Shown here: in pieces, positions 25,418 to 34,111 of the stretch | Position numbering within the stretch: position 1 is the stretch's first letter | How the letters are laid out: the number at the start of each line of letters is the position of its first letter | NCBI GenBank assembly: GCA_963828505.1 | Contig: CAWHFM010000004.1 | Coordinates: forward strand, 98,029-162,028 | Reading direction: 5' to 3' | Length of the DNA: 64,000 nucleotides | Origin: Bog-473 sp963828505 | GTDB taxonomy: Bacteria; Actinomycetota; Acidimicrobiia; Acidimicrobiales; RAAP-2 | Notes under the pieces: model-generated | Database searches by the model: none | Told to the model about the DNA's origin: nothing | What the model saw: the letters and a program-made list of their open reading frames with translations, nothing else | Program-made: the position numbers and the translations under genes

Positions 25418-26314
25418 ATGGCGACCGTCACCTTCCTGGTCCACCCGGAGCGACCGGACGCGCTCGCGCTGGCCGACGACACCGCCAGCTGGCTCCATAC
25501 TCTGGGCCACCGGGCGCGGATCCTGCGTTTCAGCGGGCCCGACCGCGTGGCTGAGGCGGGCGTCGACGTCGACCTCGGGTCGGTCGACCTCGCCGGCAGC
25601 ACCGTCGCCGTGAGCCTGGGCGGCGACGGGACGTTCCTGCGCGTCGTCCGCTTGGCCGCAACCGAGGACGTGCCGGTGCTCGGGGTCAACTTCGGCCGGC
25701 TCGGCTACCTGCCCGACCTCGGGCCGGACCAGGTGCGCCAGGCGCTCACGACCGTCTTCGAGGGCAAGGCCACCATCGAGGCGCGCTGCGCCCTGGAGAT
25801 CGACATCTCGGACGGCTCCGCCGAGAGTCCCGACCGTTCGGTGAGCGGTGGTCGCACTGCGCTGCTCGCGCTCAACGAGGTCGTGATTCAGAAGATCGCC
25901 TTCGGGCACACCGTCCGCCTCGCCACCACGATCGACGGCGAGACGGCCCTGACCTACTCGGCCGACGGGCTCATCGTCGCCACGCCCACCGGGTCCACGG
26001 CGTACAACCTCTCCGCCGGCGGCCCGATCCTGGCGCCCACCCTTCGGGCCATGGTGCTGACGCCCGTCGCCCCGCACTTCTCGCTCGACCGCAGTCTCGT
26101 CCTCACCGATCAGCAGGAAGTCGAGATCGCGGTGGCACCCGACCGGGCCGCGGCGCTCGTCATCGACGGGACCGACGTCGGCCGCCTGCAGCCCGGCGCC
26201 ACCGTGCGCTGCGCCGTGGCCGAGCGCCCGGTACGCGTGGTGCGCAACGAGCCGCAGACCTTCGGCGGCATCCTCCGCTTCCGGCTGCTCGCCGACCGGT
26301 CGCGCCGGGACTGA
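25418..26314 (+). CDS. nadK: NAD kinase
   Basis: 298 residues. GGDGTFLR at 68-75 is the NAD kinase catalytic motif; FGRLGYLPD, NEVVI and TPTGSTAYNLSAGGPI are the conserved NAD-binding segments. Phosphorylates NAD to NADP with ATP or polyphosphate. ATG start 13 bp after tlyA; the order tlyA-nadK-recN is the usual actinobacterial arrangement. Confidence 0.96.
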   Translation: MATVTFLVHPERPDALALADDTASWLHTLGHRARILRFSGPDRVAEAGVDVDLGSVDLAGSTVAVSLGGDGTFLRVVRLAATEDVPVLGVNFGRLGYLPDLGPDQVRQALTTVFEGKATIEARCALEIDISDGSAESPDRSVSGGRTALLALNEVVIQKIAFGHTVRLATTIDGETALTYSADGLIVATPTGSTAYNLSAGGPILAPTLRAMVLTPVAPHFSLDRSLVLTDQQEVEIAVAPDRAAALVIDGTDVGRLQPGATVRCAVAERPVRVVRNEPQTFGGILRFRLLADRSRRD

Positions 26315-26349
26315 GCCGTGCGCCACGGGTGCGGCCCCGGAGCCGCCTG

Positions 26350-28029
26350 ATGCTGACCGAGCTCCGGGTACGAGACCTCGGGGTGATAGAGGACCTGACC
26401 CTCGAGTTCGGCCCGGGCATGACCGTCCTCACCGGGGAGACCGGAGCCGGCAAGACGCTGGTCGTCGAGGCGCTGCAGCTGGTGCTGGGCGGGCGGGCCA
26501 ACGCGGGCATGGTCCGCGCCGGCGCGGCCGAGGCGCTGGTCGAGGCGCGCTTCGTCGTGGGGGAGGGGGAGCGCCGTGAGGCCGGGGACGACGCGGACAC
26601 CGGTGGCGGCGGGGACGTGGCCGGGCGCGAGGTCATCGTGGCCCGATCGGTGCCCGCCTCGGGACGTTCCAAGGCCTGGCTCGACGGGCGCATGACCCCG
26701 GTGAGCGTCCTGGTCGAGTCGGCGGCCGAGCTCGTCGAGTTGCACGGCCAGCACGAGCACCAGTCGCTCACGAGCCCCGCCTCGCAGCGCGGGGTCCTCG
26801 ACGCGTTCGCCGGCACCGACCTCGGGCCCGTGCAGGAGTTGCGCGCCCGGCGGCGCGAGCTCGACCGCGCCCTGGCCGAATTGGGCGGGGACGAGCAGCA
26901 GCGCGCCCGCGAGGCCGACGTGTTGCGCTACCAGGTCGACGAGATCGCCGCCGCCGGCCTGGACGATCTCGACGAGGAGGCGGCGCTGCGCCTGGAGGAG
27001 GAGCGCCTTGCCGACGCCGGCGCGCTGCGGGAGGCGGCGGCGCTCGCCGCCGAGCTGATCGACCCCGCCTCGGGGGAGGGTGGCGCCCTCGACCTGCTCG
27101 GAGGGGCGGCCGACGCGCTGGCTGGCCACCAGCTCCTCGACGAGCACCGGGTCCGCCTCTCGGCGACCGCCGTCGAGCTCTCGGACCTGGCCCGCACCCT
27201 GCGCGACGAGCTCGAGACCTGGGAGGACGACCCGGGACGCCTGGCCGAGGTGCAGGAGCGGCGGCGCCTGCTGGCGGGGCTGCGGCGCAAGTACGGCGAG
27301 GACCTCCGCGCCGTCGTGTCGTTCGCCGAGGAGGCGGCCCTCCGGCTGGCGTCGCTCCAGGACGCGGACGGCGTTTCGGCGCGCCTGGGCGCGGAGCGCG
27401 ACGAGGTGCGGGCCGAGCTGGACGAGGCCGAGGCCGTCGTGCGGTCGGTGCGGGCCCGGGCCGCCGGCGAGCTCGGCCGGCGGGTGCAAGAGCGGCTGGG
27501 TGAGCTGGCCATGGAGGGAGCGCGCCTCGAGGTCCGCGTCGCCGGCGAGGGCACAGGCGAACCGGTCGAGCTGGCGCTCGGGGCCAACGTCGGCGAACCG
27601 GTCCAGCCCCTGGCACGCGTCGCCTCCGGGGGGGAGCTCGCTCGGGCCATGCTGGCCATCCGCCTGGTCGGGCCGGGCGGTCCGGGCACCATGGTCTTCG
27701 ACGAGGTCGACGCCGGCGTGGGCGGGGCCGCCGCCGTGGCCCTGGCGCACGCGCTCGGGGAGGTGGCGAGGAGCCGGCAGGTGATCGTGGTCACGCATCT
27801 GGCCCAGGTCGCATCCCGCGCCGACGTGCAGATCCGAGTCGTCAAGCACGAGCGCGCCGGGCGCACCGTCACCTCGGCGAGCGCCGTGACCGGCGAGGAG
27901 CGGGTGACCGAGTTGTCGCGCATGCTCTCGGGCCATCCGCGCAGCGACGCCGCCCGCGCCCACGCGCGCGAACTTCTCGACGCGCCTGGTGAGCAGGCCT
28001 CCACCACCGCGCCGGCCTCCGTCGATTAA
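26350..28029 (+). CDS. recN: DNA repair protein RecN
   Basis: 559 residues, SMC-like ATPase for double-strand break repair. Walker A GETGAGKT near 29-36, long coiled-coil arms (about 150-430), ABC signature VASGGELARAML and Walker B TMVFDEVDAGVGG near the C-terminus. The ATG at 26350 is chosen because GGAG lies 7 nt before it; an upstream GTG is in frame. No LexA box seen in front of it. Confidence 0.96.
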   Translation: MLTELRVRDLGVIEDLTLEFGPGMTVLTGETGAGKTLVVEALQLVLGGRANAGMVRAGAAEALVEARFVVGEGERREAGDDADTGGGGDVAGREVIVARSVPASGRSKAWLDGRMTPVSVLVESAAELVELHGQHEHQSLTSPASQRGVLDAFAGTDLGPVQELRARRRELDRALAELGGDEQQRAREADVLRYQVDEIAAAGLDDLDEEAALRLEEERLADAGALREAAALAAELIDPASGEGGALDLLGGAADALAGHQLLDEHRVRLSATAVELSDLARTLRDELETWEDDPGRLAEVQERRRLLAGLRRKYGEDLRAVVSFAEEAALRLASLQDADGVSARLGAERDEVRAELDEAEAVVRSVRARAAGELGRRVQERLGELAMEGARLEVRVAGEGTGEPVELALGANVGEPVQPLARVASGGELARAMLAIRLVGPGGPGTMVFDEVDAGVGGAAAVALAHALGEVARSRQVIVVTHLAQVASRADVQIRVVKHERAGRTVTSASAVTGEERVTELSRMLSGHPRSDAARAHARELLDAPGEQASTTAPASVD

Positions 28030-28100
28030 CGTGTGGTGGTGCACAGTCGAATGCACGCGCCACGGGGCGCGTTGAAGGCGCGGGGCGCCACCAAGGTGGC

Positions 28101-29741
28101 GTGAGCAAGTTCGTCTTCGTCACGGGCGGCGTCTCGAGCTCGCTCGGGAAGGGTCTCACCGCCTCCTCGCTCGGCCGGCTTCTCAAGTGCCGGGGCCTCC
28201 GGGTGACGATGTGCAAGCTCGATCCCTACATCAACGTCGACCCGGGGACGATGAACCCGGGCGAGCACGGCGAGGTCTTCGTCACCGAGGACGGTGGCGA
28301 GACCGACCTCGACCTCGGGCACTACGAGCGCTTCATCGACGAGAACCTCTCCAAGCGCTCGAACACGACCACCGGCGGCATCTACCGGTCCGTGATCGAG
28401 AAGGAGCGCCGGGGCGATTTCCTCGGCCGCACGGTCCAGGTGATCCCGCACGTCACCGACGAGATCAAGGACCGGATCCGCCGGTTGGCCGACGAGGACG
28501 TCGACGTGGTCATCGTCGAGATCGGCGGCACGGTGGGCGACATCGAGATCGTGCCCTTCGTCGAGGCCATCCGCCAGTTCCGCCGCGACATCGGCCGGGA
28601 CAACGTCTGCTACGTGCACCTCACCCTCGTCCCGTTCCTCGTGTCGGGCGAGCAGAAGACGAAGCCGACCCAGCACTCGGTGACCGAGTTGCGGAGCCGG
28701 GGTATCCAGCCCGACATCATCGTCTGCCGCAGCGACAAGCCCATCCCCGACGCGCTGAAGCGCAAGATCTCCCTCCAGTGCGACGTGGCCATCGACGCCG
28801 TCATCTCCGCCGTCGACGCGCCGAGCATCTACGAGATCCCGCTCGTCCTCCACGAGCAGGGACTCGACGCCTACGTCTGCCGCACCCTCGGCCTCGACGA
28901 CGCCGCGCACCGGATCGACCTCACCGAGTGGGAGGCGCTCGTCGGCCGGGTCGAGTCGGTCTCGCGCCGCGTCAGGGTCGGCATCGTCGGCAAGTACGTG
29001 AACATGCCCGACGCGTATCTCTCCGTCGTCGAGGCCCTGCGCCACGCCGGCTTCCACCACGGTGCGCACGTCGAGCTCGACTGGGTCGACGCCGAGCTGG
29101 TGCCGGGGCAGCTCTCGTCGGACCGCCTGCGCGGGCTGGACGCCATCGTCATCCCCGGCGGCTTCGGCGAGCGCGGCATCGAGGGCATGGTGGCGGCGGC
29201 CGGTTACGCCCGCGACCACGCCATCCCGTGCCTCGGCCTGTGCCTCGGGCTCCACGTCATGGTGATCGCGCTGGCGCGCGACCGCGCCGGGCTCGAGCGC
29301 GCCAACTCGCGCGAGTTCGACGCCCTCTCCCCGCACATGGTGATCGACCTGATGCCCGACCAGGCCGAGGTGACCGAGAAGGGCGGCACCATGCGCCTCG
29401 GCTCCTACCAGGCCGTCCTGATGCCCGACTCCAAGGTCGCCCGGGCCTACGGCACCTTGGCCGTCACCGAACGCCACCGCCACCGCTTCGAGTTCAACAA
29501 CCGCTACAAGTCGCGGCTCGAGGCGTGCGGGCTGATCTGCTCGGGCATGTCGCCCGACGGGCGCCTGGTCGAGTTCGTCGAGCTGGCCGACCACCCCTAC
29601 TGGGTGGCGACCCAGGCTCACCCGGAGTTCAAGAGCCGTCCCGACCGGCCCCACCCCCTCTTCCGCGACCTGGTGGCGGCGGCCCTCGAGCGCGCCGAAG
29701 GGCGCGAACCGCACCTGCTCGACCTCGACGCCGTCTCGTAG
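28101..29741 (+). CDS. pyrG: CTP synthase
   Basis: 546 residues. N-terminal synthetase domain (FVFVTGGVSSSLGKGLTAS; GTMNPGEHGEVFV) and C-terminal class I glutamine amidotransferase domain with nucleophile Cys in LGLCLGLH and His-x-Glu in AHPEFKS. Converts UTP to CTP with ATP and glutamine. GTG start. One substitution: GLCLGLH where GICLGMQ is usual. Followed after 3 bp by the nudix gene. Confidence 0.97.
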   Translation: MSKFVFVTGGVSSSLGKGLTASSLGRLLKCRGLRVTMCKLDPYINVDPGTMNPGEHGEVFVTEDGGETDLDLGHYERFIDENLSKRSNTTTGGIYRSVIEKERRGDFLGRTVQVIPHVTDEIKDRIRRLADEDVDVVIVEIGGTVGDIEIVPFVEAIRQFRRDIGRDNVCYVHLTLVPFLVSGEQKTKPTQHSVTELRSRGIQPDIIVCRSDKPIPDALKRKISLQCDVAIDAVISAVDAPSIYEIPLVLHEQGLDAYVCRTLGLDDAAHRIDLTEWEALVGRVESVSRRVRVGIVGKYVNMPDAYLSVVEALRHAGFHHGAHVELDWVDAELVPGQLSSDRLRGLDAIVIPGGFGERGIEGMVAAAGYARDHAIPCLGLCLGLHVMVIALARDRAGLERANSREFDALSPHMVIDLMPDQAEVTEKGGTMRLGSYQAVLMPDSKVARAYGTLAVTERHRHRFEFNNRYKSRLEACGLICSGMSPDGRLVEFVELADHPYWVATQAHPEFKSRPDRPHPLFRDLVAAALERAEGREPHLLDLDAVS

Positions 29742-29744
29742 CGT

Positions 29745-30302
29745 GTGCCGGGTTTCCGCCGCGTCTCGGAGGAGGAGCTCCTCCGGGCCACGGTGTTCCG
29801 CGTCGACCGTCTCCACTTGCAAGACCCCGACGGCGCGCCCTTCGACCGCTTCATCGTGCGGCATCCCGGCGCGGTGACCGTGGTGCCGTTGCACGACGAC
29901 GGTTCGGTCACGCTCGTGCGCCAGTACCGGGCCTCGGTCGACGCCTCGGTGCTCGAGATCCCCGCCGGCACCTTGGACCGCGAAGGCGAAGGCCACGAGG
30001 CGGCGGCCCGGCGCGAACTGGCCGAGGAGGCGGGCCTGGAGGCGGCGTCGTGGGAACGGCTGATCGGCACGTGGAACAGCCCGGGGATCAGCGACCAGCA
30101 CACGACGATCTTCCTGGCCACCGGCCTCACCGCCTGCGCACCGCGTCCGGACGGGATCGAAGAGAGGTTCATGAGCATCGAGCGCGTGCAGCTGGCCGAC
30201 CTCGACGCGCTGGTGGCCGACGGAACCCTCAAGGACGAGACCACGGTGCTCGGGCTCTGCCTGGCCCGCGCTCGCCTCGCAGCCACCGAGCGCCCGGCGT
30301 GA
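29745..30302 (+). CDS. NUDIX hydrolase (ADP-ribose pyrophosphatase-like)
   Basis: 185 residues, GTG start. The Nudix box ends RELAEEAGL at 90-98, and the preceding VLEIPAGTLD fits the ADP-ribose pyrophosphatase group (YqkG/NudF). The spacing between first Gly and first Glu is one residue longer than the textbook pattern. Hydrolyses nucleoside-diphosphate sugars. Its stop overlaps xerD (GTGA). The order pyrG-nudix-xerD-scpAB is widely conserved in actinobacteria. Confidence 0.9.
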   Translation: MPGFRRVSEEELLRATVFRVDRLHLQDPDGAPFDRFIVRHPGAVTVVPLHDDGSVTLVRQYRASVDASVLEIPAGTLDREGEGHEAAARRELAEEAGLEAASWERLIGTWNSPGISDQHTTIFLATGLTACAPRPDGIEERFMSIERVQLADLDALVADGTLKDETTVLGLCLARARLAATERPA

Positions 30303-31279
30303 CGGCGGCCGTGCTGCCGCGCCCGGCCGAGGAGTACCTCTCCTGGCTCCAGGTGGAGCGCGGGCGGTCGCCGCGAACGCTCGACGCCTACCGGCGCGAC
30401 CTGGCCGCCTACGGGTCGACGCTGCACGCCCGCGGCGGCACCGCGCTGGAGGACGCGACGGCGGCCGACGTGGCGGCGCACCTGGCCGCGCTCAGAGCCA
30501 CCCACAATTCGTCGTCGGTCGCCCGCGCCCTCTCGAGCATCCGCGGCTTCCACCGCTTCTGTGTGGAAGAAGGTCTCCGGGCCGACGACCCCACGGTGGA
30601 CCTGCCGTCCATCTCGGTCACGGAGCTGCTGCCGAAGGCGCTGAGCGAGGAGGAGACGGAGCGACTGCTCGGGACGGTCGTGGGGACGGGACCGTCCGTG
30701 CTGCGCGACCGCGCCCTGCTCGAGGTGCTCTACGGAACGGGCGCCCGGGTGAGCGAGGTGGTCGGCCTCAACCTCGGCGACGTCGCGGGCGCGCTCGACG
30801 ATGTCGCCGACGGGCGGCATGACGGCGGCCCCCCGGCCTTCGTCCGCGTGCTCGGCAAGGGCGGGAAGGAGCGCGTCGTGCCCCTCGGGCGCCTCGCCCG
30901 CCAGGCGTTGGTGGAATGGCTCTCGGGTCCGGGGCGCCCGCTCCTCGAGCCCCGCCGGTGGCGCCGTCGCAGCGACGCGGAGGCGGTCTTCCTCAACACG
31001 CGTGGCAGCCGCCTGACCCGGGTGGGCGCCTACGGGGTCGTGAAGAAGTACGCGACGCGGGCCGGCCTGGCCGACCGCGTCAGCCCGCACGTGCTCCGTC
31101 ACTCGTGCGCCACGCACATGCTCGGGCGCGGCGCCGACGTCCGGGTGGTCCAAGAGCTGCTGGGCCACGCCTCCATCGCGACGACCCAGCGCTACACCAA
31201 GGTCTCGCCCGAACACCTGCGACGGGCCTACGAGGCCGCCCACCCGAGGGCGGGGACACATGGGGCCACGACCGCGTAG
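30299..31279 (+). CDS. xerD: Tyrosine recombinase XerD
   Basis: 326 residues. Core-binding SAM-like domain (about 10-95), catalytic domain with R150, K190, H264-R267, H290 and Tyr299 (TQRYTKV). XerC/XerD resolve chromosome dimers at dif during division. Here it has an insertion of about 20 residues after GLNLGDV and another after LSGPGRP compared with E. coli XerD (298 residues). GTG start in a GTGA overlap with the nudix gene. Confidence 0.93.
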   Translation: MTAAVLPRPAEEYLSWLQVERGRSPRTLDAYRRDLAAYGSTLHARGGTALEDATAADVAAHLAALRATHNSSSVARALSSIRGFHRFCVEEGLRADDPTVDLPSISVTELLPKALSEEETERLLGTVVGTGPSVLRDRALLEVLYGTGARVSEVVGLNLGDVAGALDDVADGRHDGGPPAFVRVLGKGGKERVVPLGRLARQALVEWLSGPGRPLLEPRRWRRRSDAEAVFLNTRGSRLTRVGAYGVVKKYATRAGLADRVSPHVLRHSCATHMLGRGADVRVVQELLGHASIATTQRYTKVSPEHLRRAYEAAHPRAGTHGATTA

Positions 31280-31288
31280 CATGAACCC

Positions 31289-31648
31289 ATGCCGAACGAG
31301 GCCCCTCTGGCCGAGACCGCCGATCACGTCGACTTCACCGCCTTGCTGCGTGACGAGCAGGCCGGTTTGCGCGCCCAGCTGAAAGAGCTGGGGTTCGACG
31401 ACCAGGGCAGCGGCCTCAACTACGACTCGAACTTCGCCGATTCGAGCCAGGTGACGGCCGAACGCGGCGAGGCCGAGCGGCTGGCCAGCGAGTTGCGAGA
31501 GACCCTCGAAGAGGTCGAAGGCGCGCTGGCGCGGCTCGAGGCGGGGACCTACGGACTCTGCCAGGTCTGCGGCAAGCCGATCGGCGAGGCCCGCCTCGAG
31601 GCCATGCCCGCCGCTCGCCTCTGCATCGCCGACGCCGCCAAGCACTAA
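31289..31648 (+). CDS. DksA/TraR-type zinc finger protein
   Basis: 119 residues. N-terminal coiled coil (residues about 12-75) followed by the DksA/TraR zinc finger segment GTYGLCQVCGKPIGEARL, ending MPAARLCIAD. Only three Cys are present (CQVC and one C), so zinc binding may use an Asp or His. DksA proteins bind the RNA polymerase secondary channel. 9 bp after xerD. Confidence 0.85.
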   Translation: MPNEAPLAETADHVDFTALLRDEQAGLRAQLKELGFDDQGSGLNYDSNFADSSQVTAERGEAERLASELRETLEEVEGALARLEAGTYGLCQVCGKPIGEARLEAMPAARLCIADAAKH

Positions 31649-31691
31649 CCCGGTGCGCCCACCGGGAGCAGCCTCGGGCCGGCGCCGTCCG

Positions 31692-32417
31692 ATGGACCCG
31701 CGGACCAAGCGCAACCTGTGGATGGCGGCGGTCGTCGTCTTCGTGGTGGCGCTCGTCGTGCACCACAACATCACGACGACGGAGATCGTCATCTTCTGCG
31801 TCATGGTGCCGTCGATCGTCCTGCACGAGGTGGCTCACGGCTACGTGGCCAACGCCTTCGGCGACGACACGGCCAAGCGGGCGGGACGCCTCACGCTCAA
31901 TCCCGTCCCGCACGTGGACCCGGTCGGGACCCTGCTCGTCCCCGCCCTTCTCTCGCTCGGAGGGGTCGGCTTCTTCGGCTGGGCCAAGCCGGTGCCCGTG
32001 AACGTCGGCCGGCTGCGCAGCCCGCGGAACCAGGGCGTGCTGGTCTCCCTCGCCGGCCCGGCCGTCAACGCCGCCCTCGCCGCCCTCTTCGGGGTTCTCT
32101 TCGTACAGTTCGTCCGGCCCGGCGTGCTCTCGTCGGGTTCGATCTCGACCGGAGCACAGGTCGTCTTCTACGCCAGCCTGGTCAACGTCGGGTTGTGCGC
32201 CTTCAACCTGATCCCGGTGCCGCCGCTCGACGGCTCGGTGCTCTTGGAGCGGCTGCTCCCGGCGCGGTACTGGCCGACCTACCTGAGGTACCGCCAGTAC
32301 ACGATGCCGATCCTGCTCGGCCTGGTGATGCTCAACTTCTTCTTGTACCCGCACGGACCGCTGACGTGGCTCTTCAACCGCCTCTACAGCTGGTGGGAGA
32401 GCGTGCTCGGCATCTGA
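31692..32417 (+). CDS. M50 family membrane metalloprotease (site-2-like)
   Basis: 241 residues from the ATG at 31692; a GTG at 31653, 4 bp after the previous stop, would add 13 residues. HEVAH at 45-49 binds zinc; LIPVPPLDGS carries the third ligand Asp. Four to six transmembrane helices. This short rhomboid-sized M50 group has no PDZ domain. Substrate unknown; the family cleaves within membranes. Confidence 0.88.
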   Translation: MDPRTKRNLWMAAVVVFVVALVVHHNITTTEIVIFCVMVPSIVLHEVAHGYVANAFGDDTAKRAGRLTLNPVPHVDPVGTLLVPALLSLGGVGFFGWAKPVPVNVGRLRSPRNQGVLVSLAGPAVNAALAALFGVLFVQFVRPGVLSSGSISTGAQVVFYASLVNVGLCAFNLIPVPPLDGSVLLERLLPARYWPTYLRYRQYTMPILLGLVMLNFFLYPHGPLTWLFNRLYSWWESVLGI

Positions 32418-32430
32418 CGATCGGGCGGCG

Positions 32431-33651
32431 TCACGCCCGGCCGGGGCCGCCCGACGACGGCGGCACCCAACCGACGCTTCCGACCCGTTGGCGGAGAAGG
32501 ACGGGGACAGAGGCGCGGCCCCGGTCCTTCAGCGCCCAGAGGTACAGGCCGCCGGCGCCGCGTCCCGGTCCGACGTAGGCCAGGTAGCGACCGGTCGGGT
32601 CGACCTGAAATCCACCTCCCGGCCCGTCGCCGATGAGCGCGTGAATGGCGGGAAGCCTCGCCACCACGCGACCGGTCCGGACGTCGACCACGACGGGCCG
32701 GGTCAATTCCTCCGTGTCGGTGATGTCGGCGTATCGGCAGATGCCGATGCCGCGGTTTTCGTCGATGAACCCCGCCCAGGCCATGGTGTGGTCGGTCCCG
32801 TACGCCCAAGCTTGTCCGGCCGGGCACTTCGGAAGCGGGAGCGTCCGTGCGTCCTCGAGCCGCCGGTCGCCGCCCGCCACGTCGATGACACCGGTCGAGA
32901 GGTGCCACACCCGGTCCACGAGGTTCTCGGTCGAGAAAGCCAGGTGCCGGGAGTCGGGCAGCCAGTCCAGTCGGCGTATGTCGGGACCGTTCGTGGCGAA
33001 GCTCCACGTGGCGGACGTGCCGGTGCGGAGGTCACGCACGACGATCGCCTCCGGGGCGTCGCTGATCTGTGTGAAGGTGAGATAGGCCAGGTCCTGTCCG
33101 TCGGGGCTCACGACCGGGTCGTGGCCCAGCGCGACGAACGTCACCGGCCCGCCGGTGAGGGGCACGGCCATCACCCGCTCGACCGGGGGAGGCGCCCCGG
33201 GACCCGGCGTCGAGGATCCGGCCACGGAGTCGTCGAAGAAGACCGTGCCGTCGGTGGAGACCGTGGGTTGGGGCGTGCTGTTGAAGAGCCCGTCGTCGGT
33301 CGCCAACGTCCGCACCACTCGTCCGGTCCTCGACGAGACGACCTGAATCGCCAAGGTGCTGGGCGAGACCTGGGCCCAGACGACGATGGCTGGAGGCAAT
33401 CCTTCGTAGGCCGTCCCAACCGGTTGCGGACTTCGGGTGCCATGGGGCGGCGAACCGGGCACCGTGCCGTCCCGGAAACTCCAGACGGTGGCGGCCACCA
33501 TGAGGACAGCCAGCAGGACGGCGGACAAGCCCCACCGGTACCGACGCCGTCTGCGCCGCCGCGCCTCTTCGAACAGGGCCTGGGCCGACGAACCCTGGCT
33601 GCGGTCGGACGTCACGGCGTCGTCGAGTCGATTTGCCGCGACGACCTTCAC
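32431..33651 (-). CDS. Membrane-anchored propeller-like protein
   Basis: 406 residues. Short cytosolic part with an Arg cluster (EEARRRRRRRYRWG), one transmembrane helix (about 41-60), then an extracytoplasmic part with repeats of the WD40/TolB-like type (DPVVSPDGQDLAYLT; LDWLPDSRHLAFS; QVDPTGRYLAYVG). GTG start with AAAGAGG upstream. The same architecture is encoded at 34.1-35.3 kb beyond the GntR gene, so the two are likely paralogues. Divergent from gntR, sharing its operator. Function not known. Confidence 0.72.
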   Translation of the reverse strand: MKVVAANRLDDAVTSDRSQGSSAQALFEEARRRRRRRYRWGLSAVLLAVLMVAATVWSFRDGTVPGSPPHGTRSPQPVGTAYEGLPPAIVVWAQVSPSTLAIQVVSSRTGRVVRTLATDDGLFNSTPQPTVSTDGTVFFDDSVAGSSTPGPGAPPPVERVMAVPLTGGPVTFVALGHDPVVSPDGQDLAYLTFTQISDAPEAIVVRDLRTGTSATWSFATNGPDIRRLDWLPDSRHLAFSTENLVDRVWHLSTGVIDVAGGDRRLEDARTLPLPKCPAGQAWAYGTDHTMAWAGFIDENRGIGICRYADITDTEELTRPVVVDVRTGRVVARLPAIHALIGDGPGGGFQVDPTGRYLAYVGPGRGAGGLYLWALKDRGRASVPVLLRQRVGSVGWVPPSSGGPGRA

Positions 33652-33659
33652 GGGGCCTC

Positions 33660-33698
33660 TTTCGATTTGCTCAAGATAGTACTACTATCTATAGGACT
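33660..33698 (+). promoter_or_regulatory. Promoter and 17-bp palindromic operator of the GntR gene
   Basis: TTTCGA (33660-33665), a 17-bp spacer and TACTAT (33683-33688) lie 10 nt before the ATG, a leaderless arrangement. AGATAGTACTACTATCT at 33674-33690 is a perfect 8-1-8 palindrome covering the spacer and -10 box, the expected place for GntR/YtrA autorepression. It also lies 23 bp from the start of the divergent propeller gene. Confidence 0.7.
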
Positions 33699-34046
33699 AT
33701 GTTGGATGTCAACATCGACCGCAACGAACCGGTGGCGTTGCACGACCAAGTCGCCGCCGAGATCCGTCGTGCCATCGCCGAGGGCGAGGCTGGTCCGGGT
33801 GAGCGCCTGCCCCTGGCCAAGGACATGGCGGCCGTACTCGGCGTCAACAAGAACACGGTGCTGCGGGCGCTCCACATCCTGAGGGACGAAGGACTGCTCG
33901 AGTTCACGCGCGGTCGGGGCATCACCGTGTCGGGCACACCGCAGAAGGGGGCGGTCCTCGCCCGCGTCCGCGACGTCGTCGAATTCGCGCGGCGCCAGGG
34001 CTATCGGCGCGAGGACGTGATCGACATGATCGCCGCGCTGCCATGA
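33699..34046 (+). CDS. GntR family regulator, YtrA type
   Basis: 115 residues. Winged helix-turn-helix (ALHDQVAAEIRRAIAEG; LGVNKNTVLRALHILRDEG; GRGITV) with only a short C-terminal helical tail, as in the YtrA subfamily, which usually controls neighbouring membrane transport or envelope genes. The ATG at 33699 is chosen over an upstream start because the palindromic operator and -10 box lie just before it. Likely represses itself and one or both flanking propeller genes. Confidence 0.88.
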   Translation: MLDVNIDRNEPVALHDQVAAEIRRAIAEGEAGPGERLPLAKDMAAVLGVNKNTVLRALHILRDEGLLEFTRGRGITVSGTPQKGAVLARVRDVVEFARRQGYRREDVIDMIAALP

Positions 34047-34111
34047 GCACGACGGCGCGACGAGGCGCGGAGGGGACGTCGTGACGACGGTCCTCGAGGA
34101 GAAACACGTCG

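Noticed and set aside
28187..30298. Long frame upstream of and continuous with xerD
   Set aside because: It overlaps pyrG and nudix out of frame with Arg/Pro-rich nonsense; xerD starts at GTG 30299.
28026..31804. Long minus-strand frames (691 and 728 codons) opposite pyrG, nudix and xerD
   Set aside because: Antisense artefacts; the plus-strand genes carry complete catalytic motifs.
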